Positions 1-7,465 of a DNA stretch of 17,265 nucleotides are shown piece by piece. This stretch comes from Phycisphaerales bacterium. GTDB taxonomy: Bacteria > Planctomycetota > Phycisphaerae > Phycisphaerales > UBA1924. Under the pieces are notes generated by a model. It was not told where the DNA came from. It saw only the letters and a list, made by a program, of their open reading frames with translations, and did no database searches. Every line of letters begins with the position of its first letter. Within the stretch, counting starts at the first letter, position 1. Position numbers and translations under genes: made by a program. The stretch covers positions 1-17,265 of the forward strand of contig JARGNC010000037.1 in the NCBI GenBank assembly GCA_029212425.1, read 5' to 3'.

Positions 1-1
1 C

Positions 2-1264
2 ATTTCTGAGAAGGTCCATCGCGGCGAGCGTCTGACGCTCGATGATGGTTGGGTGCTCTACAACACCCCTGACCTCTGGACGGTTCTGGATCTTGCGAAA
101 CTCGTCCGCGATCGCATGCATCCCGGCGTCGCGTATTACAACATCAATCGGCACCTCAACTACTCCAATGTCTGTGCGCTCTCGTGCAAGTTCTGTGAGT
201 TCTATCGCAAAGCGGGCGAGGACGGCGAGTACACACGCGACCTCGACTACATCCGCGAAGAAGGACGCAAAGCCGCGGCGTCGGGCGCGACAGAAATGCA
301 CATCGTGGGGGGGCTCAATCCATACCTCCCTTTCGAGTTTTACACCGATATGCTCAAAACGCTGACGGAGGTTGCGCCCAGTGTGCATCTCAAAGCGTTT
401 ACCGCCGTCGAACTCGTCCACCTTGCGCGGATCGCGAAGGTATACAAGAAGGACGACACCAAAGCCGGCGTGCGTTGGGTGCTGGAGCGTCTGAAAGAAG
501 CAGGACTCGGTTCACTCCCAGGCGGCGGCGCGGAAGTCTTCGACGAACGCGTCCACAAGGAAGCGTTCAAAACCAAGATCGGTGCGCACGAGTGGCTCGA
601 TGTCCACCTTGTCGCGCACGAGGTCGGTCTCAACTCCAACTGCACCATGCTCTACGGGCATGTGGACAAACGACGCGAACGCTTACGGCACATGGAAATC
701 CTGCGCCGTTCACAAGACCAAGCGCTCGCGCGTTTGGGATACGAAGGCGAAGACGGCGCGTACATCGCAGAAGGGATCGAAGAATCCCAGCAGATTACCG
801 CGCCGGTGATCACGCTCAACAAAGACGGCGCGGTCCTCCCAACCCCTGCGATGTCCGAAGGGAGTGAGGTCAAAGGCGGGTACTACCAGACGATCACGCC
901 GCTTCCGTTCTTTCCTGATGGGTCAGAGCTCGAACACCTCCGCGGACCTGCGGGTCTCGAAAACCTGCGGACGATTGCCGTGACGCGATTGATGCTCGAC
1001 AACTTCCCGCATGTCAAAGCGTTCTGGATCATGCAGACCCTCCCGATGGCGCAGCTGATGCTCGAAGCGGGGGCCGATGACATTGATGGGACGGTCGTGT
1101 GGTACGACATCACCAAAGCGGTCGGCGAAGGCACCCACCAAGAAACCACCGAGCGCGACCTGATCGAAGCGATCAACGAAGCGGGCTACGAAGCGGTCGA
1201 ACGCGACACGCTGTACCGGCGTGTGGAGCGCGACGGGAACCACTGGAAAGTTGAGAATGGTTGA
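2..1264 (+). CDS. mqnE: Aminodeoxyfutalosine synthase MqnE (radical SAM), 5' end cut off by window edge
   Basis: Radical SAM enzyme of the futalosine menaquinone pathway; the family joins 3-[(1-carboxyvinyl)oxy]benzoate to the adenosyl group of SAM to give aminodeoxyfutalosine. The [4Fe-4S] motif CALSCKFC (CxxxCxxC) is encoded from base 173, preceded by the family-typical NRHLNYSNVC. Further matches are the LPGGGAEVF stretch (about 512-541), MLYGHV (about 648-665) and TIAVTRLMLDNFPHVKAFWIM (about 973-1035). The reading frame is open to the left edge and the upstream residues (GERLTLDDGW) resemble the family N-terminus, so the GTG at 53 is not the true start; probably only a short N-terminal piece is missing. 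An apparent insertion of about 50 residues (roughly 722-875) lies between the LRRSQDQ segment and GGYYQTITPLPFFP, which are nearly adjacent in usual family members. The next gene overlaps its stop by 8 bases. Family assignment is secure; the insertion's role is unknown. Confidence 0.93.
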   Translation: MSEKVHRGERLTLDDGWVLYNTPDLWTVLDLAKLVRDRMHPGVAYYNINRHLNYSNVCALSCKFCEFYRKAGEDGEYTRDLDYIREEGRKAAASGATEMHIVGGLNPYLPFEFYTDMLKTLTEVAPSVHLKAFTAVELVHLARIAKVYKKDDTKAGVRWVLERLKEAGLGSLPGGGAEVFDERVHKEAFKTKIGAHEWLDVHLVAHEVGLNSNCTMLYGHVDKRRERLRHMEILRRSQDQALARLGYEGEDGAYIAEGIEESQQITAPVITLNKDGAVLPTPAMSEGSEVKGGYYQTITPLPFFPDGSELEHLRGPAGLENLRTIAVTRLMLDNFPHVKAFWIMQTLPMAQLMLEAGADDIDGTVVWYDITKAVGEGTHQETTERDLIEAINEAGYEAVERDTLYRRVERDGNHWKVENG

Positions 1265-1727
1265 GCTCATTTTCTATGCGATGTATACGGGGGTGTACAG
1301 CGCAGTGTTTCTCATGATTCATCTGGTTGCGAAGGGGTGGAGCTACAAACCTTGGGATATTTGGGATTGGGTTGTGGTTGCTTGGGGTGTGGTCTTTGCT
1401 CTCATCGGGATATGGTTTTATTTCCCCGGCGCTTGGGTGGCACAGACCATTGGGTTTCAGGAGCTTCCTGAATCCATCGTGTCTATGTCTTCTTCAATCG
1501 GAATTCCGGGATTAATCAGTCTGTTGTTGGTGCGCAAATCGTGGGATTCCAATGTCGTTGCACTCAGTGTGCTTATTGGAACCGTAGTTGCGATTGTGGT
1601 CAGCGTACTATCGGGTATGGCTGGCTGGATGTTCGTTGCGCCGTTTATGTGGAATGCTTCGTATGCATTCGGATGTGCGATTCAGAACTGCAGGTTTTCA
1701 GATCGGCGAGATGTAGAACTTGCGTGA
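1257..1727 (+). CDS. Small multi-pass membrane protein, unknown function
   Basis: Predicted integral membrane protein of 156 residues that I cannot assign to a family. Hydrophobic segments lie at about residues 2-22, 38-60, 80-95 and 102-126, suggesting three or four membrane helices; a Trp-rich segment (KPWDIWDWVVVAWG) opens the second. The ATG at 1257 overlaps the mqnE stop by 8 bases and follows a GGAAAG stretch 8 bases upstream that may act as a ribosome site, so translation is probably coupled to mqnE. An in-frame GTG at 1221 would only lengthen the overlap and is less likely. Base usage is more T-rich than in mqnE, as expected for a hydrophobic protein. The last 30 bases overlap the convergent yitT-like gene. 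The menaquinone link is by position only. Confidence 0.72.
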   Translation: MVELIFYAMYTGVYSAVFLMIHLVAKGWSYKPWDIWDWVVVAWGVVFALIGIWFYFPGAWVAQTIGFQELPESIVSMSSSIGIPGLISLLLVRKSWDSNVVALSVLIGTVVAIVVSVLSGMAGWMFVAPFMWNASYAFGCAIQNCRFSDRRDVELA

Positions 1728-2618
1728 GACGCCTTCGACTTCGTGGTGGTAGTAGAACGCGTTGGGGGCGGCTTTGTTGATCGCCGCGATGAGTTTGGGG
1801 AGTTCTTCGAGGGTGACGATCGTGCGGATCATCGAGAGTTTCTTTTCTTCGTAGCCACCGACGCCGGGATGGATGGTGTAGGTGCGGTGGGGGGATGCTT
1901 TGCGGATCGCGTTGCCGATGACATCGGGGTGCTCGTGGATGACCGCGAGCATGGTGAGTTTGAACTTGTGGTAGAGCGTGTTAAGGGTTTCGGTGCTCAC
2001 AAAGAGGTAGAGCGCGGTGTACATCAGTGTGTTGATGACCAGCGCGAGGTCGTTGGTTTTGAGCAGTTGGAGTGCGAGTCCGAACACTGTGGAGACAATG
2101 CCTGCGATGATCGCGATGGATCCGACGGGTTTGAGGTATTTCATTGCGTAGTACGCCGCGATGACATCCTCGTCGCCGGTGGATCCACGGTTTTTGAACG
2201 CGACCGCTTTGGCGCATCCCGCGAGGATCCCTCCGAAGAGCACGAGCATGATCCGCTCGTTGTACGCATCGGGCTGGGTGATGTGAAACTCAGGGAAGAA
2301 CAACAGCGCGAGGATGACCGTTGCAACGACGATCAGCGAGCGATACGCGAAGGTCTTGCTGATCTTTCGATACGCAAAGGCCATCAGAAGCGTTTGAAAC
2401 ACTGCGTACAGAATGACAAAGATCGTCGAGCTCTCAAAGTAATACGAAATCGAGACCGCGATCCCTTCGCTGCCTGTGAGGATGACCCCTGCTGGGATGA
2501 CAAAGTACTTGAGTGCAATCGCGTAGAGCAATCCTGCAGAGATCGCGAGCACCCAGTTGATGGGTGTGAGCCGTTTATACTGCGGAGAATTTTTCGTTGA
2601 CGATCGTTGCTTGGTCAT
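1698..2618 (-). CDS. YitT family membrane protein (YitT membrane domain plus DUF2179)
   Basis: Inner-membrane protein of 306 residues. The N-terminal two thirds contains about five hydrophobic helices with a typical YitT opening (INWVLAISAGLLYAIAL, then FVIPAGVILTGSEGIAVSISY) and the family loop NRGSTGDEDVIAAYYAM. The C-terminal 80 or so residues form a soluble DUF2179 domain, seen in THPGVGGY-like and IRTIVTLEELPKLIAAI segments and the aromatic YYHHEVEGVSRKFYI ending. Transport substrate is unknown for this family. I choose the ATG at 2618: a TAGAAT box ends 5 bases upstream and a TTGGTA box lies 16 bases before that, so the longer TTG start at 2651 would place the start codon inside the promoter. 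There is no convincing Shine-Dalgarno sequence, which suggests a leaderless message. Its 3' end overlaps the convergent gene by 30 bases. Confidence 0.87.
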   Translation of the reverse strand: MTKQRSSTKNSPQYKRLTPINWVLAISAGLLYAIALKYFVIPAGVILTGSEGIAVSISYYFESSTIFVILYAVFQTLLMAFAYRKISKTFAYRSLIVVATVILALLFFPEFHITQPDAYNERIMLVLFGGILAGCAKAVAFKNRGSTGDEDVIAAYYAMKYLKPVGSIAIIAGIVSTVFGLALQLLKTNDLALVINTLMYTALYLFVSTETLNTLYHKFKLTMLAVIHEHPDVIGNAIRKASPHRTYTIHPGVGGYEEKKLSMIRTIVTLEELPKLIAAINKAAPNAFYYHHEVEGVSRKFYISPI

Positions 2619-2623
2619 CGTCG

Positions 2624-2651
2624 ATTCTAGGTGGGTTGATGAGTTTACCAA
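2624..2651 (-). promoter_or_regulatory. Candidate promoter of yitT-like gene, leaderless type
   Basis: On the minus strand, TTGGTA (2651-2646), a 16-base spacer and TAGAAT (2629-2624) sit 5 bases before the ATG at 2618. TTGGTA matches 4 of 6 and TAGAAT 5 of 6 of the sigma-70 consensus. Transcription would start at or within a base or two of the A of ATG. This is a sequence-only prediction. Confidence 0.5.
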
Positions 2652-2664
2652 CCCTCAGCATCGA

Positions 2665-3579
2665 TTAGAACTTCCAGCCGATCCCCATGAAGTAGTCCAC
2701 ATCGTTTGGACGGACCCCGCTGCCTGGGGATGAGTCGTGACGGTGTTCAACACCCGCGTTCATCGTCATCCCAGTCTCAGCATCCAGCACGACTTCGATT
2801 CCTGCTGCGGAGTTCCAGCGGAACTCGCCAAGGTCATCAAAGCTTGGGTAGTAGGTTGTCCCTGCAAAGAGCTTTGTGTTGTCGGAGAGTTGGTGTGTCC
2901 AGTCGAGTCCAAGCAGTCCTTCGGGGATGACCTTCTCATCCGCATTGGATCCGAACTCATACGAAGCACCCAGACCAGCACGCCCGATGAGTGTGGTTTT
3001 TTCGTTGTTGATGAACTCGTACCCGACACCAATCGCGCCGCTCAAGCGATGCTGCCAAGCTTGGAACTCGTCGTACTCGTATTTGCCTTCCGCGAAGTAG
3101 CGCCAAGGTCCATCGAGGAGCCAATCGTTCTTGAATCCGAGCTCACCACGCGAAGCGGATTCTTGCCCATCGGAGGTCGAGTAGAGGTAGGACGCGTACG
3201 CGTGTGTTTCGGTGGAGTCTGTCTTGCGATCGCCTTTGAGGTTGACGCGTCCGGAGAAGATTTCGTTGTTCCCTGAAGTCCCGGAAATCCCGGCGCTGAA
3301 GCTGTATTCCCAGCCCTCGTTCCACGCGAGCTTCCGAGCTGCTTCCGAAGCTTCCTCTGCAGGTGCAGATTCGGGTTGGGTTTCTGTGGTTGATTCGCTC
3401 GATTCGGAGCTTTGCACGTACTGAGCGGCTTCTGCACGAGCCGCAGCGAGTTCTGCTTGTGCGAGCTCGAGCGCACGCTCAGCCGCTTCGACGCGTTGAA
3501 TCGCTTCGTTCCGGTTGTTGGCAAACGCTGAGCCGCTGAGTGTGAGCAGAGCGATCGCGGAGATTCGGGTGATGTTCAT
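2665..3579 (-). CDS. DUF481-like outer-membrane beta-barrel protein with N-terminal coiled coil
   Basis: Secreted protein of 304 residues. A signal peptide (MNITRISAIALLTLSGSAFA) ends at an Ala-x-Ala site before NNRNE. It is followed by a charged Ala/Glu-rich helix (about residues 22-55, likely coiled coil), a Ser/Glu/Thr linker, then repeating amphipathic strands rich in Tyr/Trp/Gly (YSFSAGISGTSGN, RVNLKGDR, YASYLYSTSDG, KYEYDEFQAW, GVGYEFIN and others) to a C-terminal WKF, a typical barrel-closing end. The arrangement resembles the DUF481/YdiY family, whose function is poorly known. The ATG at 3579 has a strong ribosome site, GGAGG 8 bases upstream; an in-frame start 15 bases earlier lies over that site and is rejected. 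Only 46 bases separate its stop from the downstream yitT-like start, so the two could share some transcripts. Confidence 0.8.
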   Translation of the reverse strand: MNITRISAIALLTLSGSAFANNRNEAIQRVEAAERALELAQAELAAARAEAAQYVQSSESSESTTETQPESAPAEEASEAARKLAWNEGWEYSFSAGISGTSGNNEIFSGRVNLKGDRKTDSTETHAYASYLYSTSDGQESASRGELGFKNDWLLDGPWRYFAEGKYEYDEFQAWQHRLSGAIGVGYEFINNEKTTLIGRAGLGASYEFGSNADEKVIPEGLLGLDWTHQLSDNTKLFAGTTYYPSFDDLGEFRWNSAAGIEVVLDAETGMTMNAGVEHRHDSSPGSGVRPNDVDYFMGIGWKF

Positions 3580-3623
3580 AGCTGGATCCTCCAAAGGATT
3601 TCGTGGTCTTGCGAGCTGTCCGG

Positions 3624-3639
3624 GGTCCCCACCGGGACC
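3624..3639. repeat. Perfect 6-bp inverted repeat between divergent genes
   Basis: GGTCCC and GGGACC are separated by 4 bases, in the gap between the DUF481-like gene and the zinc-ribbon gene. There is no T-run, so it is not a terminator. It lies around the predicted transcription start of the minus-strand gene, so it could be an operator or a 5' stem in the leader. It may also be chance in GC-rich DNA. Confidence 0.35.
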
Positions 3640-3641
3640 AG

Positions 3642-3670
3642 AGCAAAGGTGCTCAAACCGATGATGTCAA
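3642..3670 (-). promoter_or_regulatory. Candidate promoter of DUF481-like gene
   Basis: A perfect TTGACA (minus strand 3670-3665) is followed after 17 bases by TTTGCT (3647-3642), a poor -10 with 3 of 6 matches. Transcription would begin near 3635, leaving a leader of about 55 bases with the GGAGG ribosome site at its end. The weak -10 limits confidence. Confidence 0.3.
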
Positions 3671-3701
3671 CCCATTGTGCAACGGGAGTTGGCGAATTCC
3701 G

Positions 3702-3707
3702 TACAAT
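3702..3707 (+). promoter_or_regulatory. -10-like TACAAT box at start of zinc-ribbon gene
   Basis: TACAAT (5 of 6 to the -10 consensus) overlaps the ATG at 3706 and lies 7 bases before an in-frame GTG at 3715. If it is a real -10, the ATG cannot be the start and a leaderless message would begin at or near the GTG. No good -35 is seen at 16-18 bases; TTGTGC lies 21 bases upstream. Confidence 0.3.
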
Positions 3708-4410
3708 GAGAATCGTGCCTCGATCTCACACCTGTCCATCCTGTTTGACGGAACTCGGACGAATCCGCGCCGCGCCTGATCCGCACTATGGATTGCCCGT
3801 CGTGGTGTGCCCATCGTGCTCGCTCCCAACCGTTCGTCAACGGCATCCCGACATCGAGTTCTGGAGGAGGTTCCGCCGAGTTCATTCCGCGATCCGAGGC
3901 GTGGTGCTTCGGATCGGACTGACCATCGGGGGTGCAGCACTCATCGCGTTGTTTGTGATGGTCAGCGACGACATGTTCACTATCCACGGGCAGTTCTCCC
4001 CAGAATACCCATTCACCACAGGCGATCCACAGCTCGCGATGGGCGCGTTGATGTTGCTTGGGACTTGTGTGCTCTTGATGATGTCGGTGGTCTTGCTGTA
4101 TCGGCACCGCTCGATCTTCTTCGCAATCACCATCATGCTGGGTTTGACGCTGCTCATCCTCACTATTGATTACACATTCGTATGGATCGAGCGCACGATG
4201 GCGCAGCTCTTCGCATTCTTATCCGACACTCGGTACCCTCGCCGCTCAGAAATGATGGGGCGGTTCATCCGATTCGCGTTCATTGGATCATGCTCGCTTC
4301 TCGGGGTTGTTCCCGCACTCTTGCTCGGCGGGATTGTGGATCGGAGCGATCGTAGACGATTCCGGAGACTCCTGAACAAACGAAGAAAGCAGAGACGCAT
4401 TCATGACTGA
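3706..4410 (+). CDS. Zinc-ribbon multi-pass membrane protein (first of a pair)
   Basis: Membrane protein of 234 residues with an N-terminal zinc ribbon: CPSC at residues 10-13 and CPSC at 35-38, separated by 21 residues, with HYGL just before the second knuckle. Four hydrophobic segments follow at about 65-87, 110-132, 136-160 and 187-211, then a very basic tail (many Arg/Lys from 212 on). The next gene has the same knuckle spacing, HYGL motif and membrane layout, so the two are probably duplicates. Function is unknown; a membrane-anchored metal or nucleic-acid binding role is only a guess. The start is uncertain: GTG 3649 and ATG 3661/3664 (with AAAGGTG 9 bases before 3661), ATG 3706, or GTG 3715 are all in frame. 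I list 3706 because it places the ribbon near the N-terminus, as in its neighbour. Confidence 0.72.
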   Translation: MRIVPRSHTCPSCLTELGRIRAAPDPHYGLPVVVCPSCSLPTVRQRHPDIEFWRRFRRVHSAIRGVVLRIGLTIGGAALIALFVMVSDDMFTIHGQFSPEYPFTTGDPQLAMGALMLLGTCVLLMMSVVLLYRHRSIFFAITIMLGLTLLILTIDYTFVWIERTMAQLFAFLSDTRYPRRSEMMGRFIRFAFIGSCSLLGVVPALLLGGIVDRSDRRRFRRLLNKRRKQRRIHD

Positions 4411-5434
4411 ATCCAACGCTCAGGAACCCCAGCATTTCAACGAGATCCGTGCCGACCGTGCTTGCATCGGGTGCGGATTCAATCTGTACGCCCAACCTGT
4501 GAGCAAGGAAGAACACTACGGCTTAGCGATCTGCACTTGCCCCGAATGCGGAACAGTCGCGGCGCTCCAGAGCTATCCGGTGATGTCGCACTGGGTGAAC
4601 CGGTTCAGGGCACTGATCGCCGCGATTTGGATCATCGTGCTGCTGGGGATCTTTATCGGATACACCATGTCCATCACAGGCATGGCGCAAGGCACTGCAA
4701 ATCTTGCTGGTGAGAAGATGGGCGACATCATCGGTCACGAGCATCACATTTGGTCGCAAGAGCAGGATCGCTTGCGCGAGCTTGCAAAGCAAGCTGGTCA
4801 AACGGCTGCCCAATCTGCGACACCAGTTGCGACGCCGACCGCTACACCAGACCCGCTGAGCTTCGGAGGGACGACGACCATCGTCACGAGCAACGGCGTC
4901 ACCACAGTCAACGGCACCATCGTACCAACAACGCCGCTGAGTCCGGCCCAATCCGGACAGTACAACTGGGTTTGGCTCACGCAAGGTTGGGGAGACGCAC
5001 ACCTCCAGCAAGTCATCGACGACAGCGGGGGATTACTCGCGAACATCGATCGGGAGTTCCTCGTGATGCTCATCCCCGGAACCATCGTCGGGACACTCTT
5101 CGGGATTTTCTGGAGCATTGCGTTGCTCGGAAGCACAAGGCGCAAAGCGATCATCGTTCCGCTTGTTGCGTGTTTGATTGCATGTCTGCTGCTGATTGGG
5201 ATGAGCCGACCTGATTTCAACTACACATACATCTCGGGATTGACGCAGGATTTGTACGCGCCGGTGATCGGTCCGGTCTTCATCGCGTACATGTTCCTGA
5301 TCTCGTGCTTTGGGGTTTGGATTGGTCGGATGGTGGCGCGACGAATTGTGGTGATGGCGCTTCCGGTACGGAGCCGGGTGCCGCTGTCGAACCTCTGGAT
5401 TCAGGACGGGCTTGCGTTGCCTAAACCCAAATAA
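4403..5434 (+). CDS. Zinc-ribbon multi-pass membrane protein with Thr/Pro-rich loop (second of a pair)
   Basis: Membrane protein of 343 residues related to the preceding one. CIGC at residues 21-24 and CPEC at 46-49 are separated by 21 residues, with HYGL before the second pair. The first membrane segment is about 70-92. A long loop (about 93-225) has a helical charged part, then a low-complexity Thr/Ala/Pro run (ATPVATPTATPDP) and Thr/Val-rich stretches; this loop is absent from the first protein. Three more hydrophobic segments follow at about 230-253, 260-280 and 293-318. The ATG overlaps the upstream stop by 8 bases (ATGACTGA), so the two are very likely co-translated. A terminator hairpin begins 2 bases after the stop. 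Possibly the two proteins form one complex; this is inferred from pairing only. Confidence 0.8.
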   Translation: MTESNAQEPQHFNEIRADRACIGCGFNLYAQPVSKEEHYGLAICTCPECGTVAALQSYPVMSHWVNRFRALIAAIWIIVLLGIFIGYTMSITGMAQGTANLAGEKMGDIIGHEHHIWSQEQDRLRELAKQAGQTAAQSATPVATPTATPDPLSFGGTTTIVTSNGVTTVNGTIVPTTPLSPAQSGQYNWVWLTQGWGDAHLQQVIDDSGGLLANIDREFLVMLIPGTIVGTLFGIFWSIALLGSTRRKAIIVPLVACLIACLLLIGMSRPDFNYTYISGLTQDLYAPVIGPVFIAYMFLISCFGVWIGRMVARRIVVMALPVRSRVPLSNLWIQDGLALPKPK

Positions 5435-5435
5435 A

Positions 5436-5461
5436 AAACCCGCCCCAAGCGGGACGGGTTT
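5436..5461. terminator. Bidirectional intrinsic terminator between zinc-ribbon pair and dnaK
   Basis: AAACCCG (5436-5442) pairs with CGGGTTT (5455-5461); the inner CCC/GGG bases extend the stem with one bulge. On the minus strand the stem is followed by TTTTTTATTT-type sequence (the A-run at 5433-5438), making a strong terminator for dnaK. On the plus strand the 3' flank is TTTGATTT, weaker. It lies between two convergent stops, 5434 and 5481. Confidence 0.85.
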
Positions 5462-5480
5462 GATTTGGAGTCAGAACAGA

Positions 5481-7394
5481 TTACTTGTCTTCGTTGACAT
5501 CAAAGTCCGCGTCGATGACATCGCCTTCGACATTTGCGCCATCCTCAGCAGGTGCTGCGTTCTGCGCGTCTTTCGCGGCTTGCTCGTAGATGACCTTTCC
5601 GAGTTCCATGGATGCTTCTTCGAGTTCCTTGAGTGCAGGCTCGAGTTCTTCCTTGGTGATGTTCTCGTTCTTGATCTTGTCTTCGAGCGCTGATGCGGCG
5701 GTCTCGATCTTGGAGCGGACATCCGCGCCGACCTTGTCGCCGTGCTCTTCGAGGGACTTGCGGGTCTGAGCGACCATCCCGTCAGCGCGGTTCTTGAGAT
5801 CGACAAGCTCGCGGCGCTTCTTGTCTTCGTCGGCGTGTGCTTCCGCGTCCGCCTTCATCTTGGTGATCTCGTCTTCGGAAAGACCACCCGAACCCTCGAT
5901 GCGGATATCAGCTTGCTTGCCAGTCCCCTTGTCAGTCGCGGAGACTTCAAGGATACCGTTCGCATCAATCTTGAACGCGACTTCGATCTGAGGCGTCCCG
6001 CGTGGTGCGGGAGCGATGTCCGCGAGTTCGAACATGCCAAGCGTGCGGTTGTCCTTTGCGAACTCACGCTCACCCTGGAGGACATGGATCTGCACCGATG
6101 GCTGGTTATCAGCAGCGGTAGAGAAAGTCTCGGTCTTGGTGGTCGGGATGGTCGTGTTGCGTTCGATGAGTTTGGTCATGACGCCGCCCATAGTCTCGAC
6201 GCCGAGTGACAGTGGGGTCACATCGAGCAGGAGGACATCCTTGACCGAGCCGGTCATCACACCACCCTGAACCGCTGCGCCGAGCGCCACGACTTCGTCA
6301 GGGTTGACGGACTTGGATGGGTCTTTGCCGAAGATGTCCTTCGCGATCTCTTGGACCTTTGGCATACGGCTTGAACCACCGACCAGCACGACTTCGTCGA
6401 TCTTGGAAATATCGATCTTCGCGTCTTTGAGTGCGTTCTGGCAAGGTGCCTTGAGTCGATCAAAGAGATCAGCACACAAGGTCTCGAACTTCGAACGGCT
6501 CAGGGTTTCCTGGAGGTGCTTGGGTCCCGAATCCGTTGCGGTGATAAACGGCAGGTTGATGGTGGTTTCCTGCGATCCCGAAAGCTCGATCTTCGCTTTT
6601 TCAGCGGACTCTTTGAGTCGCTGCATCGCCATCGCGTCCTTGGTCAGGTCCACGCCTTCTTTCTTGCGGAACTCTTCAGCAAGGAAGTCGATGAGTCGTT
6701 GGTCCCAGTCGTCGCCACCGAGGTGGGTGTCGCCGTTGGTCGAGAGGACTTCGAAGACGGACCCGCCGTCGCCGTCGTCACCGATCTCCATGACGGACAC
6801 ATCGAAGGTACCACCGCCGAGGTCGAAGACCGCGATTTTTTTGTTGGTTTTCTTTTCGAGCCCGTACGCGAGTGCTGCCGCGGTTGGTTCGTTGATGATG
6901 CGCTTGACGGTGAGTCCAGCGATCTCTCCCGCGTCCTTGGTTGCTTGGCGCTGCGCGTCGTTGAAGTATGCCGGTACGGTGATGACCGCTTCGGTGACTG
7001 CTTCGCCGAGGTAGTCTTCAGCGGTTCGTTTGAGTTCGCTGAGGATCATTGCGGAGATCTGTTGTGGTGAGAACTCTTCGCCTCGGACTTTGACCTGGAC
7101 GAAATCGCTGTCGCCTCCGGTGAGTTCGTATGGGATGAGTTTTTCTTCGCTGCTCACTTCTGAGTGACGACGACCCATGAACCGCTTGATCGAGAAGACC
7201 GTGTTCTGTGGGTTGGTCACCTGCTGGTGCTTCGCTTGCTGGCCGACCAGGCGCTCGCCTTTGTCGGTAAAGCCGACGACGGACGGCGTGGTGCGGTTGC
7301 CCGATGAGTTGATGAGGACCTTCGGTGAGTCCCCTTCCATGACGGCGACCACTGAGTTGGTGGTCCCGAGGTCGATTCCGATGATTTTGCCCAT
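5481..7394 (-). CDS. dnaK: Chaperone protein DnaK (Hsp70)
   Basis: ATP-dependent Hsp70 chaperone of 637 residues, the usual bacterial length. The actin-like ATPase domain shows GIDLGTTNSVVAVMEG (phosphate 1), NEPTAAALAYGL, VFDLGGGTFDVSVMEI (phosphate 2) and VVLVGGSSRMPKVQEI (adenosine). The hydrophobic linker DVLLLDVTPLSLGVET leads to the substrate-binding domain and a charged helical lid, ending in the acidic tail DVIDADFDVNEDK. The ATG at 7394 has a strong ribosome site, AAAGGAG 7 bases upstream; longer readings to 7607 add a sequence that is not DnaK-like. No grpE or dnaJ is adjacent: the gene stands alone between its own promoter region and a terminator. A sigma-54-type promoter lies about 70 bases upstream of the start. 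Confidence 0.98.
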   Translation of the reverse strand: MGKIIGIDLGTTNSVVAVMEGDSPKVLINSSGNRTTPSVVGFTDKGERLVGQQAKHQQVTNPQNTVFSIKRFMGRRHSEVSSEEKLIPYELTGGDSDFVQVKVRGEEFSPQQISAMILSELKRTAEDYLGEAVTEAVITVPAYFNDAQRQATKDAGEIAGLTVKRIINEPTAAALAYGLEKKTNKKIAVFDLGGGTFDVSVMEIGDDGDGGSVFEVLSTNGDTHLGGDDWDQRLIDFLAEEFRKKEGVDLTKDAMAMQRLKESAEKAKIELSGSQETTINLPFITATDSGPKHLQETLSRSKFETLCADLFDRLKAPCQNALKDAKIDISKIDEVVLVGGSSRMPKVQEIAKDIFGKDPSKSVNPDEVVALGAAVQGGVMTGSVKDVLLLDVTPLSLGVETMGGVMTKLIERNTTIPTTKTETFSTAADNQPSVQIHVLQGEREFAKDNRTLGMFELADIAPAPRGTPQIEVAFKIDANGILEVSATDKGTGKQADIRIEGSGGLSEDEITKMKADAEAHADEDKKRRELVDLKNRADGMVAQTRKSLEEHGDKVGADVRSKIETAASALEDKIKNENITKEELEPALKELEEASMELGKVIYEQAAKDAQNAAPAEDGANVEGDVIDADFDVNEDK

Positions 7395-7414
7395 TGCTGT
7401 GCTCCTTTCGTGAC

Positions 7415-7434
7415 CCCGAAGGCGGGCCTTCAGG
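7415..7434 (-). promoter_or_regulatory. Stem-loop in dnaK leader
   Basis: On the minus strand CCTGAAGG (7434-7427) pairs with CCTTCGGG (7422-7415): 8 base pairs including one G-U, with loop CCCG. It ends 6 bases before the AAAGGAG ribosome site, so it does not cover that site but is close enough to affect ribosome access. Any thermosensor role is speculative. Confidence 0.5.
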
Positions 7435-7465
7435 GAGATTGCTCTTGTATGTGTCAGGATGTATT

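Noticed and set aside
42..365. 107-codon frame overlapping mqnE
   Set aside because: Ser/Thr/Arg-rich out-of-frame shadow of the radical SAM coding region.
1743..2600. Long open frame of 285 codons opposite the yitT-like gene
   Set aside because: It lies fully antisense to a well-supported gene, has a low-complexity Asp/Arg/Glu/Val composition and no family resemblance; such shadows are expected in GC-rich coding DNA.
2619..2651. Longer yitT-like protein starting at TTG 2651
   Set aside because: That TTG is part of the TTGGTA box; the 11 extra residues are not family-like and no ribosome site precedes it.
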